Assembly: GCA_902616615.1 (NCBI GenBank) | Contig: CACMTN010000002.1 | Coordinates: 1 to 64,000, forward strand | Origin: an uncultured SAR116 cluster alpha proteobacterium | GTDB taxonomy: Bacteria; Pseudomonadota; Alphaproteobacteria; Puniceispirillales; Marisalimonadaceae | DNA: 64,000 bases | Reading direction: 5' to 3' | Notes under the pieces: model-generated | What the model was told of the DNA's origin: nothing | What the model saw: only the letters and a program-made list of their open reading frames with translations | Databases searched by the model: none | Program-made: the position numbers and the translations under genes | Shown here: one piece after another, positions 20,846 to 29,724 of the stretch | Layout of the letters: each line of letters opens with the position of its first letter | Position numbering within the stretch: position 1 is the stretch's first letter

Positions 20846-21817
20846 ATGAGTTTGCATCGTTACACTGATTTCTTATTATTAATAATAATCTTAATATTTT
20901 TATTGATTGGATTTTTGGGTCCAACTTTTTGGAAAATACCACAGCCTATATTTAACTATAATGTTTTAAAAAATAATTTTGGGAATGTGGAAGTCAGCAT
21001 AAATAGATTAAACAAATTTGTTAATAATAATTATTTATCTTCAGATCAATTTAATAATAAAATTAAAGTGCTTGAATGGTCTCAGGTTATTTTAAATAAT
21101 GTGAAAAATAACCTTCCAATTCCAAGAATGTATTTTCCTTACATTCCAAAAAATATTAGTCAATTTGAAATAAATCAAAAAAAGACTGTTTTTATTGCTA
21201 TATTATTACCTATTGCTTTAAAAGGTAACGAATTAGTATTAGAAGAAAGAAAACTTATGAACAACGCATTTTTAACAAATAATATTTATCAAATAGAGCA
21301 CTTTTCAAAAAAATATAAAGTTAAAAATTTTAAGAAAATTAATTTCAGTAATTTAAATAGACTACAGATAAATAATATAAGATTAGAATTGTCAAATAAA
21401 ATTAACAGCATACCAATTTCAATGATCTTGGCTCAATCTATAGTTGAAAGCGGATGGGGTTCTTCTCGGTTTGCCCAAGAAGGAAATGCACTTTTTGGTC
21501 AATGGACATGGAAAAACAATGACGGAATTAAACCAAAAGATAATTTAGACGCAAACTTTTCAGTAAAAAACTTTAAAAATTTATTAGATTCTGTTAACTC
21601 ATATATTTTAAACTTAAATACCCATCCAGCTTATGAAGAGTTAAGAAATTTTAGAAAATCTCAACATAAAATGTCCAAAACTATTACAGGAAATGATATG
21701 GCAAATTTTCTAGAAAATTATGCAGAAATAGGTTTTAAATATGTAACTAAAATAAAAGATATGATTAAGACGAATAAACTAGGTCAATATAATAATACTA
21801 AACTAATACCATTTTAA
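20846..21817 (+). CDS. Bax-like membrane-anchored glucosaminidase
   Basis: A 323-residue protein with one N-terminal membrane segment (about 9-29) and a periplasmic glucosaminidase domain. The segment around 115-138 (VFIAILLPIALKGNELVLEE) is like the Bax family, and the catalytic-type glutamate is E201 in VESGWGSSRFA, followed by LFGQW and a SVNSYILNLNTHPAYEELR region. It probably cleaves N-acetylglucosaminyl bonds in peptidoglycan. It converges on a polysaccharide deacetylase gene with a 4-bp overlap of the stop codons. Confidence 0.85.
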   Translation: MSLHRYTDFLLLIIILIFLLIGFLGPTFWKIPQPIFNYNVLKNNFGNVEVSINRLNKFVNNNYLSSDQFNNKIKVLEWSQVILNNVKNNLPIPRMYFPYIPKNISQFEINQKKTVFIAILLPIALKGNELVLEERKLMNNAFLTNNIYQIEHFSKKYKVKNFKKINFSNLNRLQINNIRLELSNKINSIPISMILAQSIVESGWGSSRFAQEGNALFGQWTWKNNDGIKPKDNLDANFSVKNFKNLLDSVNSYILNLNTHPAYEELRNFRKSQHKMSKTITGNDMANFLENYAEIGFKYVTKIKDMIKTNKLGQYNNTKLIPF

Positions 21818-22839
21818 TTAATAATAAATTGTCTACCAAGCCAACGCCATCTATTATCATTACCAGCCATAGTACAATTGATTCTGCCTCTACCTTTTAA
21901 AAAAGGCCCATCCAACCTAATTTCGATCCTATTTTTACCTAATCTTTTAGTGTCAGTTTTTAAATTGTTATTTGCAAAACATCTTATTGCATTTTTAGGT
22001 TCAATTTTATTAGATAATGTAAATCCATAATTTGGAGGATTTCTGTAAATCACAGGATCTTTAGGAGAAAGGTCAGAAATTGGAATGGGCATCGCATTAA
22101 TAGCCAATAAAAATCTACTCATGTCACCATATTTTTCGTTCATTGCAAATCTTGGCAGTTCATACATACCTAAACTTTTATGTGCAACTCCTGAATGTTG
22201 ACCAAAAGCCGCAACAAATTCATGTGATTTTACTTGTTCTAAAACTTCTAAGTTATATTCTCCATAAGGATAAGCAAAAATTTTAGGTGCACTTCCTATT
22301 TCAGCAATAAATCGTTTATTTGATAGTGAAAGTTCTTTAATTATTTCTTCTTTACTTAATTTATACATATGTGGGTGTGATTTTGTTTGGCTACCAATAG
22401 TAACCCCATTGTCTCTTAATATTCTAATTTCCTCCCAACTCATGTACCCAGGTGTTTTATTATCTATTACATCAGTTGATACAAACAAAGTAAAAGGCAG
22501 GTTGTGCTTTTTGAATATTGGCCAAGCATAATTAAATACTGATGAATATGCATCATCAATAGTGATAACAACAGACCTATCTTTTACTAGTTTTATATTA
22601 TTGATTGCATTAAGAGCTTCTTCAATGCTTATTATATTATATATAGGTTTTAATAATTCGTTAATATGTTTTGTGAACTGTTCTTTTTTAATATTAGTCG
22701 ATGGATATCTACTATCGCCAAATCTGTGGTACATAATAAAAGAAGCATAATTTACATATGAGACTTCTCTTGTTCCATCAGTTTGAGACAAAGAAATAGA
22801 AGGCATGATAAAAAGTAAAAAAGTAAGTAACAATTTCAT
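21814..22839 (-). CDS. Secreted polysaccharide deacetylase (CE4 family)
   Basis: A 341-residue exported protein. I place the start at ATG 22839 because it gives a classical signal peptide (residues 1-18, MKLLLTFLLFIMPSISLS) and has GAGG at the right distance; a TTG at 22857 is less likely. The NodB-type deacetylase domain shows D95-D96 in ITIDDAYSS, the metal-binding histidines in SHPHM (155 and 157), and FAYPYGEYN. Residues about 240-341 form an extra beta-rich domain. It probably deacetylates an N-acetylated glycan; the substrate is unknown. Confidence 0.85.
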   Translation of the reverse strand: MKLLLTFLLFIMPSISLSQTDGTREVSYVNYASFIMYHRFGDSRYPSTNIKKEQFTKHINELLKPIYNIISIEEALNAINNIKLVKDRSVVITIDDAYSSVFNYAWPIFKKHNLPFTLFVSTDVIDNKTPGYMSWEEIRILRDNGVTIGSQTKSHPHMYKLSKEEIIKELSLSNKRFIAEIGSAPKIFAYPYGEYNLEVLEQVKSHEFVAAFGQHSGVAHKSLGMYELPRFAMNEKYGDMSRFLLAINAMPIPISDLSPKDPVIYRNPPNYGFTLSNKIEPKNAIRCFANNNLKTDTKRLGKNRIEIRLDGPFLKGRGRINCTMAGNDNRWRWLGRQFIIN

Positions 22840-22942
22840 TAAAACCTCAAAAGTCAAATAAATTAATTCTATTGTTAATAACTTTATTATATACTATGTG
22901 TAGATATTACTACCTTTTTCTTATTGTTGATTAAAGATTTTC

Positions 22943-23659
22943 ATGATTATTTCCATAGAAACTAGTATATCAGATTTATCACTTTCTTTATTAAGTAAAA
23001 ACAATATTATTAATTATATCTCTGTTTCTTTTAATAATGAATTGTCTGAAATAATTATTCCTACAATAAAAAATTTTTTATTAAATAATTCAATAACTTT
23101 TAAAGACATCTCATTTTTAGTTATAGGATGTGGTCCAGGAAGCTTTACTGGAATTCGATCAGTAATTTCAACAGCTTTAGGGATAACAATATCTAATAGT
23201 CATATTAAAAGGATTGGTATTAATTCTCTTGCAGGCTTAGCAATGTCTGCATTATCTGAAGCCAAAATTTTGAAACTTAAATATATAATCAGTTCCATTG
23301 ATGGTAAAAAGGATGATCTTTTTTTGCAGACATTTAAGATCAACGATATAAAAAATGAATTATTACCGTTTGCTGCCATAAACGACATCAAAACTATAAA
23401 AATAGATAATTTATATAACTATTTTGTGATTAACAATCTAATTTCAAATGAAGTTTTATTTGTTGGCCATCAATCTGATGTAGCAAAAAAAATGATAGAA
23501 AACTTAAACGTTTCTTCAAATTTAATACAATATCCAGATTCTTTGGGGGTTGGAAAACTTGCTTCATGTATGATATTTAATGAAATCAGCACAAAAGAAA
23601 CTACTTTTGCTTTTGACAAGTTCAAACCTATTTATGTTCGATCTGCTCAAATTAATTAA
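22943..23659 (+). CDS. tsaB: tRNA threonylcarbamoyladenosine biosynthesis protein TsaB
   Basis: TsaB (238 residues) is the partner of TsaD in making t6A37 of ANN-decoding tRNAs. The ASKHA-type fold is shown by the N-terminal ISIETS strand and the signature GPGSFTGIRSV (66-76). The second half is diverged, as is normal. It ends 1 bp before rimI, the common tsaB-rimI pairing. Confidence 0.92.
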   Translation: MIISIETSISDLSLSLLSKNNIINYISVSFNNELSEIIIPTIKNFLLNNSITFKDISFLVIGCGPGSFTGIRSVISTALGITISNSHIKRIGINSLAGLAMSALSEAKILKLKYIISSIDGKKDDLFLQTFKINDIKNELLPFAAINDIKTIKIDNLYNYFVINNLISNEVLFVGHQSDVAKKMIENLNVSSNLIQYPDSLGVGKLASCMIFNEISTKETTFAFDKFKPIYVRSAQIN

Positions 23660-23660
23660 A

Positions 23661-24092
23661 ATGGTGAAAATAAAGCCAGTAAAAAAAGGGGACTTATCAA
23701 AATTAACAGAAATTTATAAAAATGTTTTTGATTATTCTGCATCAATAAAATATTTTGAAAATCACTCTAAAGTAGATACAATTAAAATTTGGAAAATCTC
23801 AACTCTAAAAATTATTGGATTTGTAGTTTTTTATCACGTAAAAGATGAAATTGAAATTATAGAAATTGGTATCATAAAATCATGCCAAAGAAAGAATTAT
23901 GGATCCTTAATAATCAATAAAATAAAAAATCTTAATGATATAAGAAAAATCTTTCTTGAAGTATCTGTTGAAAACACCCAAGCCATAGACTTTTATTTAA
24001 AAAATGGCTTTAAAAAAATTGGAATAAGAAAAGCCTATTACAAAGGAAATAAGCAAAGAATAGACGCATTAAGATTATTATTCGAGTTTTAA
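23661..24092 (+). CDS. rimI: GNAT acetyltransferase, RimI-like
   Basis: A single-domain GNAT protein of 143 residues. The acetyl-CoA loop is CQRKNYGSLIINKI (RxxGxG-like, with N for the second-to-last position), and the C-terminal EVSVENTQAIDFYLKNGFKKIGIRKAYY pattern is that of RimI, which acetylates the N-terminal alanine of ribosomal protein S18. I use ATG 23661, 1 bp after the tsaB stop; an earlier in-frame ATG at 23580 would run inside tsaB. Position after tsaB supports RimI. Confidence 0.85.
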   Translation: MVKIKPVKKGDLSKLTEIYKNVFDYSASIKYFENHSKVDTIKIWKISTLKIIGFVVFYHVKDEIEIIEIGIIKSCQRKNYGSLIINKIKNLNDIRKIFLEVSVENTQAIDFYLKNGFKKIGIRKAYYKGNKQRIDALRLLFEF

Positions 24093-24147
24093 TAAAACTG
24101 AAATACTTAAACTTTATTTTGCAAAACTAATTTTAAGTAAGTGTGTA

Positions 24148-25038
24148 ATGTTTATCGATAAAGTAAAAGAAAAATTTGTAAATAGAGATCTTAAATTAAG
24201 CAAATTTAATTTAATTTTTAAAAGAAAAATGTATTCATTAGGGACTCTTAAAACTAAGAAGAGTTTTTCTAAAATTGATGTCAATAATTTCGTTATTAAG
24301 CTTGCTGAAACAAAATCAGAAATAAAAAAAGCTCAAGCACTTAGGTATTCTGTTTTTTACAAAGAAAAAAAAGCTACGCCAACAATTTCAGAAAAATTGT
24401 TCAGATTAGACTATGATACAGTCGACAAATTTGCTGACCATGTCATTGTAATAGACAAGAATAGTAAAGGTAATAAAAATAAAATTGTAGGAACTTATAG
24501 GCTTATTCGAGGTGATATAGCTTCTAAATTTGGAGGTTTTTATACTTCTTCAGAATTTGATTTATCTAAGATATTGAAAATATATAAACACTATCACATA
24601 CTTGAATTAGGAAGGTCATGTGTTCACCAAGATTATAGAAATGGAACCATAATGAACCTTCTGTGGAAAGCGATCGCTGAATATGTAAAATTATATGATA
24701 TAAAAATCTTATTAGGATGCGCAAGTTTTCACGGGACTAATGTAATGAAATACACCAACGAATTGTCTTATTTAAGAAAAAATTTTTTATTACCAGATGA
24801 ATTGTCAGTTAAAAGTTTAGATCCAAAAATATGTACTATTTCAACTGAAATTAATTCAAACATCAATGATTTGAGAATTTTTTTTAAACTACCACCGCTT
24901 TTAAAGGGATATCTTAGAATAGGTGGAAAGGTCAGTCATGATTGTTTTGTTGACTATAAATTCAATACAATAGATTTGTGTGTGGTTGTAAAAACAAACA
25001 ACATAGACGAAAAATATAAGAATAAATATTTAAATTAA
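24148..25038 (+). CDS. OlsB-like GNAT acyltransferase (putative ornithine N-acyltransferase)
   Basis: A 296-residue protein of the COG3176 (old name: putative hemolysin) group. Recognisable segments are AQALRYSVFYKE at about 59-70, VGTYRLIRG, and ELGRSCVHQDYR followed by LLGCASFHGTN. In characterised members (OlsB) the enzyme N-acylates ornithine with 3-hydroxyacyl-ACP, making lyso-ornithine lipid. An OlsA/PlsC-like gene begins 11 bp downstream, which strengthens the assignment, but family members of other function exist. The Fur-family gene often found between rimI and this gene is absent. Confidence 0.72.
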   Translation: MFIDKVKEKFVNRDLKLSKFNLIFKRKMYSLGTLKTKKSFSKIDVNNFVIKLAETKSEIKKAQALRYSVFYKEKKATPTISEKLFRLDYDTVDKFADHVIVIDKNSKGNKNKIVGTYRLIRGDIASKFGGFYTSSEFDLSKILKIYKHYHILELGRSCVHQDYRNGTIMNLLWKAIAEYVKLYDIKILLGCASFHGTNVMKYTNELSYLRKNFLLPDELSVKSLDPKICTISTEINSNINDLRIFFKLPPLLKGYLRIGGKVSHDCFVDYKFNTIDLCVVVKTNNIDEKYKNKYLN

Positions 25039-25049
25039 AAAAGTAAAAA

Positions 25050-25874
25050 ATGATTGTTAAAGAAAATTTTTATTTAAGCCCTATTTATAACTTATCATTA
25101 ATTGACAATTTAATTTTCTTTTTAAAACTTTTACTTTTTACAGTTACTGCTGCCTTTTTAATTTTTCTATCTGTGTTATTTGGTAAAATAATTCCTTTAT
25201 TAGAAAAATGGTTACCAGTTTTTTTTCACAAGATGTTATTGTGGCTTTTGTCAATAGAGGTTGAAATAGTTTATGAATCTAATCGATCACGGAAAGGTAA
25301 CTTATTCATTAGTAACCATTTATCCTATCTAGATATTCCTATTTTGGGATCTAAATTTCCTTTAAGATTTGTAGCAAAATCTGAAATTAAAAGTTGGTCA
25401 TTATTTGGTTTTTTGGCGAAGAAAGGTAGATCGATTTTTATTAAGAGAAATAAAATAGACAGCTATAATCAAAAAAATAAAATATTAGATTTACTATCTT
25501 CTGGTGAGAAGGTTTTTATTTTTCCAGAAGGAACTACTTCTGATGGAAATAGAGTCTTAGAATTTAAATCAAGTTCATTTTCATCAGTAGAAAATCAAAA
25601 TTTTTCAATTCAGCCTATAGTTATTGTTTATACAGCTTTAAATGGCATTCCTATAAACAGATGGCTAAGACCTATGATAGCCTGGTATGGAGATATGGAT
25701 CTTAAGCCGCATTTGTTTCAATTAATTAGGTTAATGTCCATCAAAGCTAAACTAATTTATTTAGAACCAGTCAATACTCAAAGTTTTGAAAATAGAAAAG
25801 ATTTAAGTAAGTATTTAGAAAATAGAATAAGAAAAATTTATTCTAGCGCTTTATCAAAAAAAATTGCAAAATAA
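25050..25874 (+). CDS. 1-acylglycerol-3-phosphate O-acyltransferase family (PlsC/OlsA-like)
   Basis: A 274-residue membrane-associated acyltransferase. An N-terminal hydrophobic region (about 20-65) precedes the HX4D catalytic motif in SNHLSYLDIP and the FPEGTTSDG substrate motif. It could be the lyso-ornithine lipid O-acyltransferase OlsA, as the preceding gene is OlsB-like, or an ordinary lysophosphatidate acyltransferase. The window shows no other plsC, so the second role cannot be excluded. Confidence 0.8.
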   Translation: MIVKENFYLSPIYNLSLIDNLIFFLKLLLFTVTAAFLIFLSVLFGKIIPLLEKWLPVFFHKMLLWLLSIEVEIVYESNRSRKGNLFISNHLSYLDIPILGSKFPLRFVAKSEIKSWSLFGFLAKKGRSIFIKRNKIDSYNQKNKILDLLSSGEKVFIFPEGTTSDGNRVLEFKSSSFSSVENQNFSIQPIVIVYTALNGIPINRWLRPMIAWYGDMDLKPHLFQLIRLMSIKAKLIYLEPVNTQSFENRKDLSKYLENRIRKIYSSALSKKIAK

Positions 25875-25919
25875 TTTTATAACTGGCAGTAGGTGTCGTC
25901 AATTAAATATGAAGAGTCA

Positions 25920-27272
25920 ATGAAAAAGCTATTTATTAAAACTCACGGATGTCAGATGAATTTTTATGACTCTGATAGGATAAAAGATTTATTAAAACCT
26001 CATGGTTATCAATTAGATGACAATGAAGATGACGCTGATCTTATAGTTTTGAATACATGCCATATACGTGAAAAAGCTGTTGAAAAAACTTACTCTGAGT
26101 TGGGTCGTATAAGAAATAAAATCAATTCCAGAAAAGATAAAACTGGCAAAAGATCTATACTAGCTGTTGCTGGTTGTGTTGCGCAAGCTGAAGGTAAAGA
26201 AATAATGAAACGTTCTCCGTGGGTTGATATAGTTGTTGGGCCTCAATCATATCAAAATCTTCCAGAACTAATTACCAAAGTTGATCCAGTTAACAAAAAT
26301 AAAAATATCAATATTGACTTCCCTACTATTCCAAAATTTGACCAGTTAAATGCCAACATTGAACAAAGAGGTCCGTCCGCATTTTTAACAATTCAAGAAG
26401 GATGTGATAAATTTTGTACATTTTGTGTTGTTCCTTACACAAGAGGAGCTGAATATTCGAGACCTTTGAAGTCAATTATAGATGAAGCAAATAAATTGAT
26501 AGATATTGGTGTTAAAGAAATTACTCTATTAGGACAAAATGTGAATGCTTGGAGTTCTAAAGGTTTAGACAACCAAGATTGGGGTCTTGGTAGATTAATA
26601 GACGAACTATCTAAAATAAATGATCTTAAATTTATTAGATATACCACATCTCATCCTTTGGATATGGATATTGAATTAATTAAATCCCATAGGGATAATA
26701 GAAAATTAATGCCCTATCTCCATCTACCTGTTCAATCAGGTTCAGATAATGTGCTTAAAATGATGAACAGAAAACACACAGCAAATGAATATTTAAAAAT
26801 TATTGAAAAAGTCAGAAATTACAATCCAGAGATTGCATTATCAGGAGATTTTATCGTTGGTTTTCCTGGAGAAACAGAAAAAGATCATATGTCAACATTA
26901 AGTCTAATCAAACAGGTCAATTACTCGCAAGCTTATTCATTCAAATACTCCAAAAGACCTGGAACCCCAGGAAGTGCTTTCTTTAATCATGTAAATGAGG
27001 ATATAAAGAACTCAAGATTGTATGAAGTTCAAGAGTTATTAAGATCTCAACAATTATCCTTCAATAAAAAAACTATTAACTCTATAATCAAAGTATTAGT
27101 CCTCAAAAAAGGAAAGAAAAAACATCAATATATTGGAAGATCACCATTTAATCAGTCTGTTTACTTTAGTTCTAAGAATGAAAAGTTAATAGGTTCACTT
27201 GTAGACTTAAATATTACCGAAGCATTTCAAAACAGTTTAACAGGCGATGTTTTATCTGGTTTTAAATCTTAA
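25920..27272 (+). CDS. miaB: tRNA-2-methylthio-N6-dimethylallyladenosine synthase MiaB
   Basis: A radical SAM methylthiotransferase that modifies i6A37 in tRNA. With the ATG at 25920 (450 residues, first residues MKKLFIKTHGCQMN), the auxiliary cluster cysteines are C11, C47 and C85 and the radical SAM motif is C162-x3-C166-x2-C169. A C-terminal TRAM domain follows. A GTG at 25893 would add nine residues and cannot be excluded; relatives support either. It overlaps the annotated start of phoH by 26 bp. Confidence 0.94.
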   Translation: MKKLFIKTHGCQMNFYDSDRIKDLLKPHGYQLDDNEDDADLIVLNTCHIREKAVEKTYSELGRIRNKINSRKDKTGKRSILAVAGCVAQAEGKEIMKRSPWVDIVVGPQSYQNLPELITKVDPVNKNKNINIDFPTIPKFDQLNANIEQRGPSAFLTIQEGCDKFCTFCVVPYTRGAEYSRPLKSIIDEANKLIDIGVKEITLLGQNVNAWSSKGLDNQDWGLGRLIDELSKINDLKFIRYTTSHPLDMDIELIKSHRDNRKLMPYLHLPVQSGSDNVLKMMNRKHTANEYLKIIEKVRNYNPEIALSGDFIVGFPGETEKDHMSTLSLIKQVNYSQAYSFKYSKRPGTPGSAFFNHVNEDIKNSRLYEVQELLRSQQLSFNKKTINSIIKVLVLKKGKKKHQYIGRSPFNQSVYFSSKNEKLIGSLVDLNITEAFQNSLTGDVLSGFKS

Positions 27273-28284
27273 AATTGAAAGCTTAGATATATTGAATTTT
27301 AAAACAAAAAAAGATGAAATTTTACTTGAACTTCCTAGCAATTCATTAATAGCAGTTTTAGTGGGACACCATAGCATTAACCTTGTAAAATTAGAAAAGT
27401 TGATAGATGTAAATATAAACCTATTTGGCAATCAATTTAATATTTCAGGGAATGCAGAAAATATAAATAAAGCAAAATTAATTATCTCAAATGTTTACCA
27501 TAAATTATCTATTAAAGAATCAAATATTTCTGAGTTTAATTTTTCTAATTTTGAAACTGAGCTAAGAATGATACAGGGTTTGCCTTCTAATCGTAAATCA
27601 AATCAAAAATTTGATCAAAACGAAAATATAAAGTTTGAAACCTGGAAAAAAACTATTATTCCTAAAAGTATTGGTCAAAAAAAATATTTTGAAGCTTTAA
27701 ATAATTTTGAATTAGTTTTTGGTCTTGGACCTGCAGGAACTGGAAAGTCGTACCTAGCTGTTGCAAAGGGTATTGATATGTTAAAAAAAGGCCTTATTGA
27801 AAAAATTATCTTAACTAGACCAGCTGTTGAGGCAGGTGAAAGGCTTGGTTTTTTGCCAGGTGATATGAAAGAAAAGATTGATCCTTATCTTAGACCTATT
27901 TATGATGCATTATATGAAATGATGCCGGCAGATAGAGTTGAAAAAAAAATTCAATCTGGGGAAATAGAAATTGCACCTCTGGCATTTATGAGAGGCAGAA
28001 CGTTTACAAACTCCTTTGTCATAGTAGATGAAGCACAAAACACTTCGTCAATTCAAATGAAAATGGTTTTAACTCGAATTGGAGAGGGGTCTAGAATGGT
28101 AATTAATGGTGATTTAAGTCAAGTTGATTTAACAAAGGGTCAAATTTCTGGATTAAAAGAATCAAAAAAAATTCTTAGTAAAATTAAAAATATTAAGATA
28201 ATATGTTTAGATGCCAATGATGTTATAAGGCACCCTATTGTTGCAGAAATTATAAAAGCTTATGATAACTTCAAAAAAAACTAA
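27247..28284 (+). CDS. PhoH-family ATPase (PhoH-like)
   Basis: A 345-residue cytoplasmic P-loop protein of the PhoH/YbeZ family. The N-terminal part (about 15-110) is the KH-like region, the Walker A is GPAGTGKS near residue 160, and the Walker B segment is FVIVDEAQNTS. Family members act with YbeY in rRNA processing and ribosome quality control, and ybeY is the next gene here. The start at 27247 lies inside miaB; a TTG at 27292 would avoid the overlap. Gene order miaB-phoH-ybeY-corC-lnt is conserved in Proteobacteria. Confidence 0.93.
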   Translation: MFYLVLNLKIESLDILNFKTKKDEILLELPSNSLIAVLVGHHSINLVKLEKLIDVNINLFGNQFNISGNAENINKAKLIISNVYHKLSIKESNISEFNFSNFETELRMIQGLPSNRKSNQKFDQNENIKFETWKKTIIPKSIGQKKYFEALNNFELVFGLGPAGTGKSYLAVAKGIDMLKKGLIEKIILTRPAVEAGERLGFLPGDMKEKIDPYLRPIYDALYEMMPADRVEKKIQSGEIEIAPLAFMRGRTFTNSFVIVDEAQNTSSIQMKMVLTRIGEGSRMVINGDLSQVDLTKGQISGLKESKKILSKIKNIKIICLDANDVIRHPIVAEIIKAYDNFKKN

Positions 28285-28301
28285 ATTTAAAAAAAATATT
28301 C

Positions 28302-28814
28302 ATGGACGTAGCTGATTTAGATTACAGAATATGGAAAAATGGAAGATTTGTTATTGAATCTGTAATAACAGTGTCATTATGGGACAAAATACTAATAAAC
28401 GATTTTCATGGAAAATTAGATAAAGTTTTAATTGAAATTCAAAAGCTAACTGATTTAATTTCTTATAATTCAAAAAATTTAATATCAATTTCTTTTTCAG
28501 GAGATAAAAAAGTCATGGAATTAAATAATAGTTTTAGGAAAAAATATTCAGCAACAAATGTACTGTCTTTTCCATCTAATCATAAATATAATAATACATT
28601 ATTTTTGGGCGATATAATTTTTTCATTTCAAACTATATTTATGGAGGCAAAAAGAGATAATAAAAGTATAGAAAATCATCTAACACATTTATTTATTCAT
28701 GCAGTTTTGCATCTAATAGGTTATGATCATAAAACAGATGAACAAGCAAAAAAGATGGAGGATTTAGAGATTCAAATATTAGGAAACCTTAAAATAGAAA
28801 ATCCATATAAATAA
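28302..28814 (+). CDS. ybeY: rRNA maturation endoribonuclease YbeY
   Basis: YbeY (170 residues) is a metal-dependent RNase involved in 16S rRNA 3'-end maturation and ribosome quality control. The zinc site is H133-x3-H137-x5-H143 in the usual HAVLHLIGYDH. FLGDIIFS around 101-108 is the conserved strand of the fold. It lies between phoH and corC with short gaps. Confidence 0.95.
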   Translation: MDVADLDYRIWKNGRFVIESVITVSLWDKILINDFHGKLDKVLIEIQKLTDLISYNSKNLISISFSGDKKVMELNNSFRKKYSATNVLSFPSNHKYNNTLFLGDIIFSFQTIFMEAKRDNKSIENHLTHLFIHAVLHLIGYDHKTDEQAKKMEDLEIQILGNLKIENPYK

Positions 28815-28849
28815 TTTGATCATATTTAATAGACAAGAAAAAATAAAAA

Positions 28850-29716
28850 ATGAAAATTAGTTTTCCAAGATTTTTTAAGACAACAAAAAAAAATATAGAT
28901 AAAAATCTTGATAAAGAGTTAGAACAATTTGTTGCCAAGAGAATAAATGCTGATGATTCTAATGGCAAAAAATTAAGTCATGAAAATGAATTGTTAAAAA
29001 ATCTTGCTGGATTAAGAGGTATCACAGCCTCAGACGTTATGGTTCCTAGAATTGATATTGTATCAGTAGCAATGTCAGATGATTTTGATAAAATAGTTAA
29101 ACAACTAATCAAGACTAATCATAGTAGGGTTCCAGTAAGAAATGAAAGTTTAGACGATATAGTAGGTATACTTCACATAAAAGATGTTCTGGCAAACTTG
29201 TTTATGAAAGAAAAACAAAAGATTTCCAACCTATTAAAAAAACCAATCTTTGTATCACCGTCTATAAGCCTATTAGATTTACTTTATGAAATGCGAGTGA
29301 AAAGACGTCATTTAGCACTTGTTGTTGATGAATATGGAGGAATTGATGGTCTAGTAACAATAGAAGACCTAGTTGAAGAACTTGTTGGAGAAATTGAAGA
29401 TGAACATGACTTAACCTCGGAATGTAGATTAGAAAAAATTAAAGATGGATCAATAATCGTTGAAGCCAGGATAACTATTGACATGCTTGAAGGTTTTTTA
29501 TCATCAATAAGAAAAGAAGATTTAAATGAAGAAATTGAAACTTTAGGAGGTTTTATTATAAGTATAGCTGGAAGAGTACCTGTGAAAGGTGAAGTAATTA
29601 CGTACTCTCCTTCGAGATTAAAGTTTGAAATATTAGAAGCAGATCCTAGAAAAGTCATTTTAGTCAAAATTATAGGCCTTACAAATACTAAATCCTTGAA
29701 CCAATTAAAATTGTAA
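28850..29716 (+). CDS. CorC/HlyC-family CBS-domain protein
   Basis: A 288-residue soluble protein with a short charged N-terminus, a pair of CBS domains (about 65-185, starting ITASDVMVPRIDIVSV) and a C-terminal CorC/HlyC transporter-associated domain (about 205-280). The membrane DUF21 domain is absent, so this is the CorC form, associated with magnesium/cobalt efflux in enterics. The conserved position between ybeY and lnt is its best support; the true role is unproven. Confidence 0.88.
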   Translation: MKISFPRFFKTTKKNIDKNLDKELEQFVAKRINADDSNGKKLSHENELLKNLAGLRGITASDVMVPRIDIVSVAMSDDFDKIVKQLIKTNHSRVPVRNESLDDIVGILHIKDVLANLFMKEKQKISNLLKKPIFVSPSISLLDLLYEMRVKRRHLALVVDEYGGIDGLVTIEDLVEELVGEIEDEHDLTSECRLEKIKDGSIIVEARITIDMLEGFLSSIRKEDLNEEIETLGGFIISIAGRVPVKGEVITYSPSRLKFEILEADPRKVILVKIIGLTNTKSLNQLKL

Positions 29717-29724
29717 ATTTTTAC

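Noticed and set aside
23580-23660. Upstream start for RimI inside tsaB
   Set aside because: The added residues are an out-of-frame reading of tsaB; ATG 23661 directly follows the tsaB stop and gives a normal RimI length.
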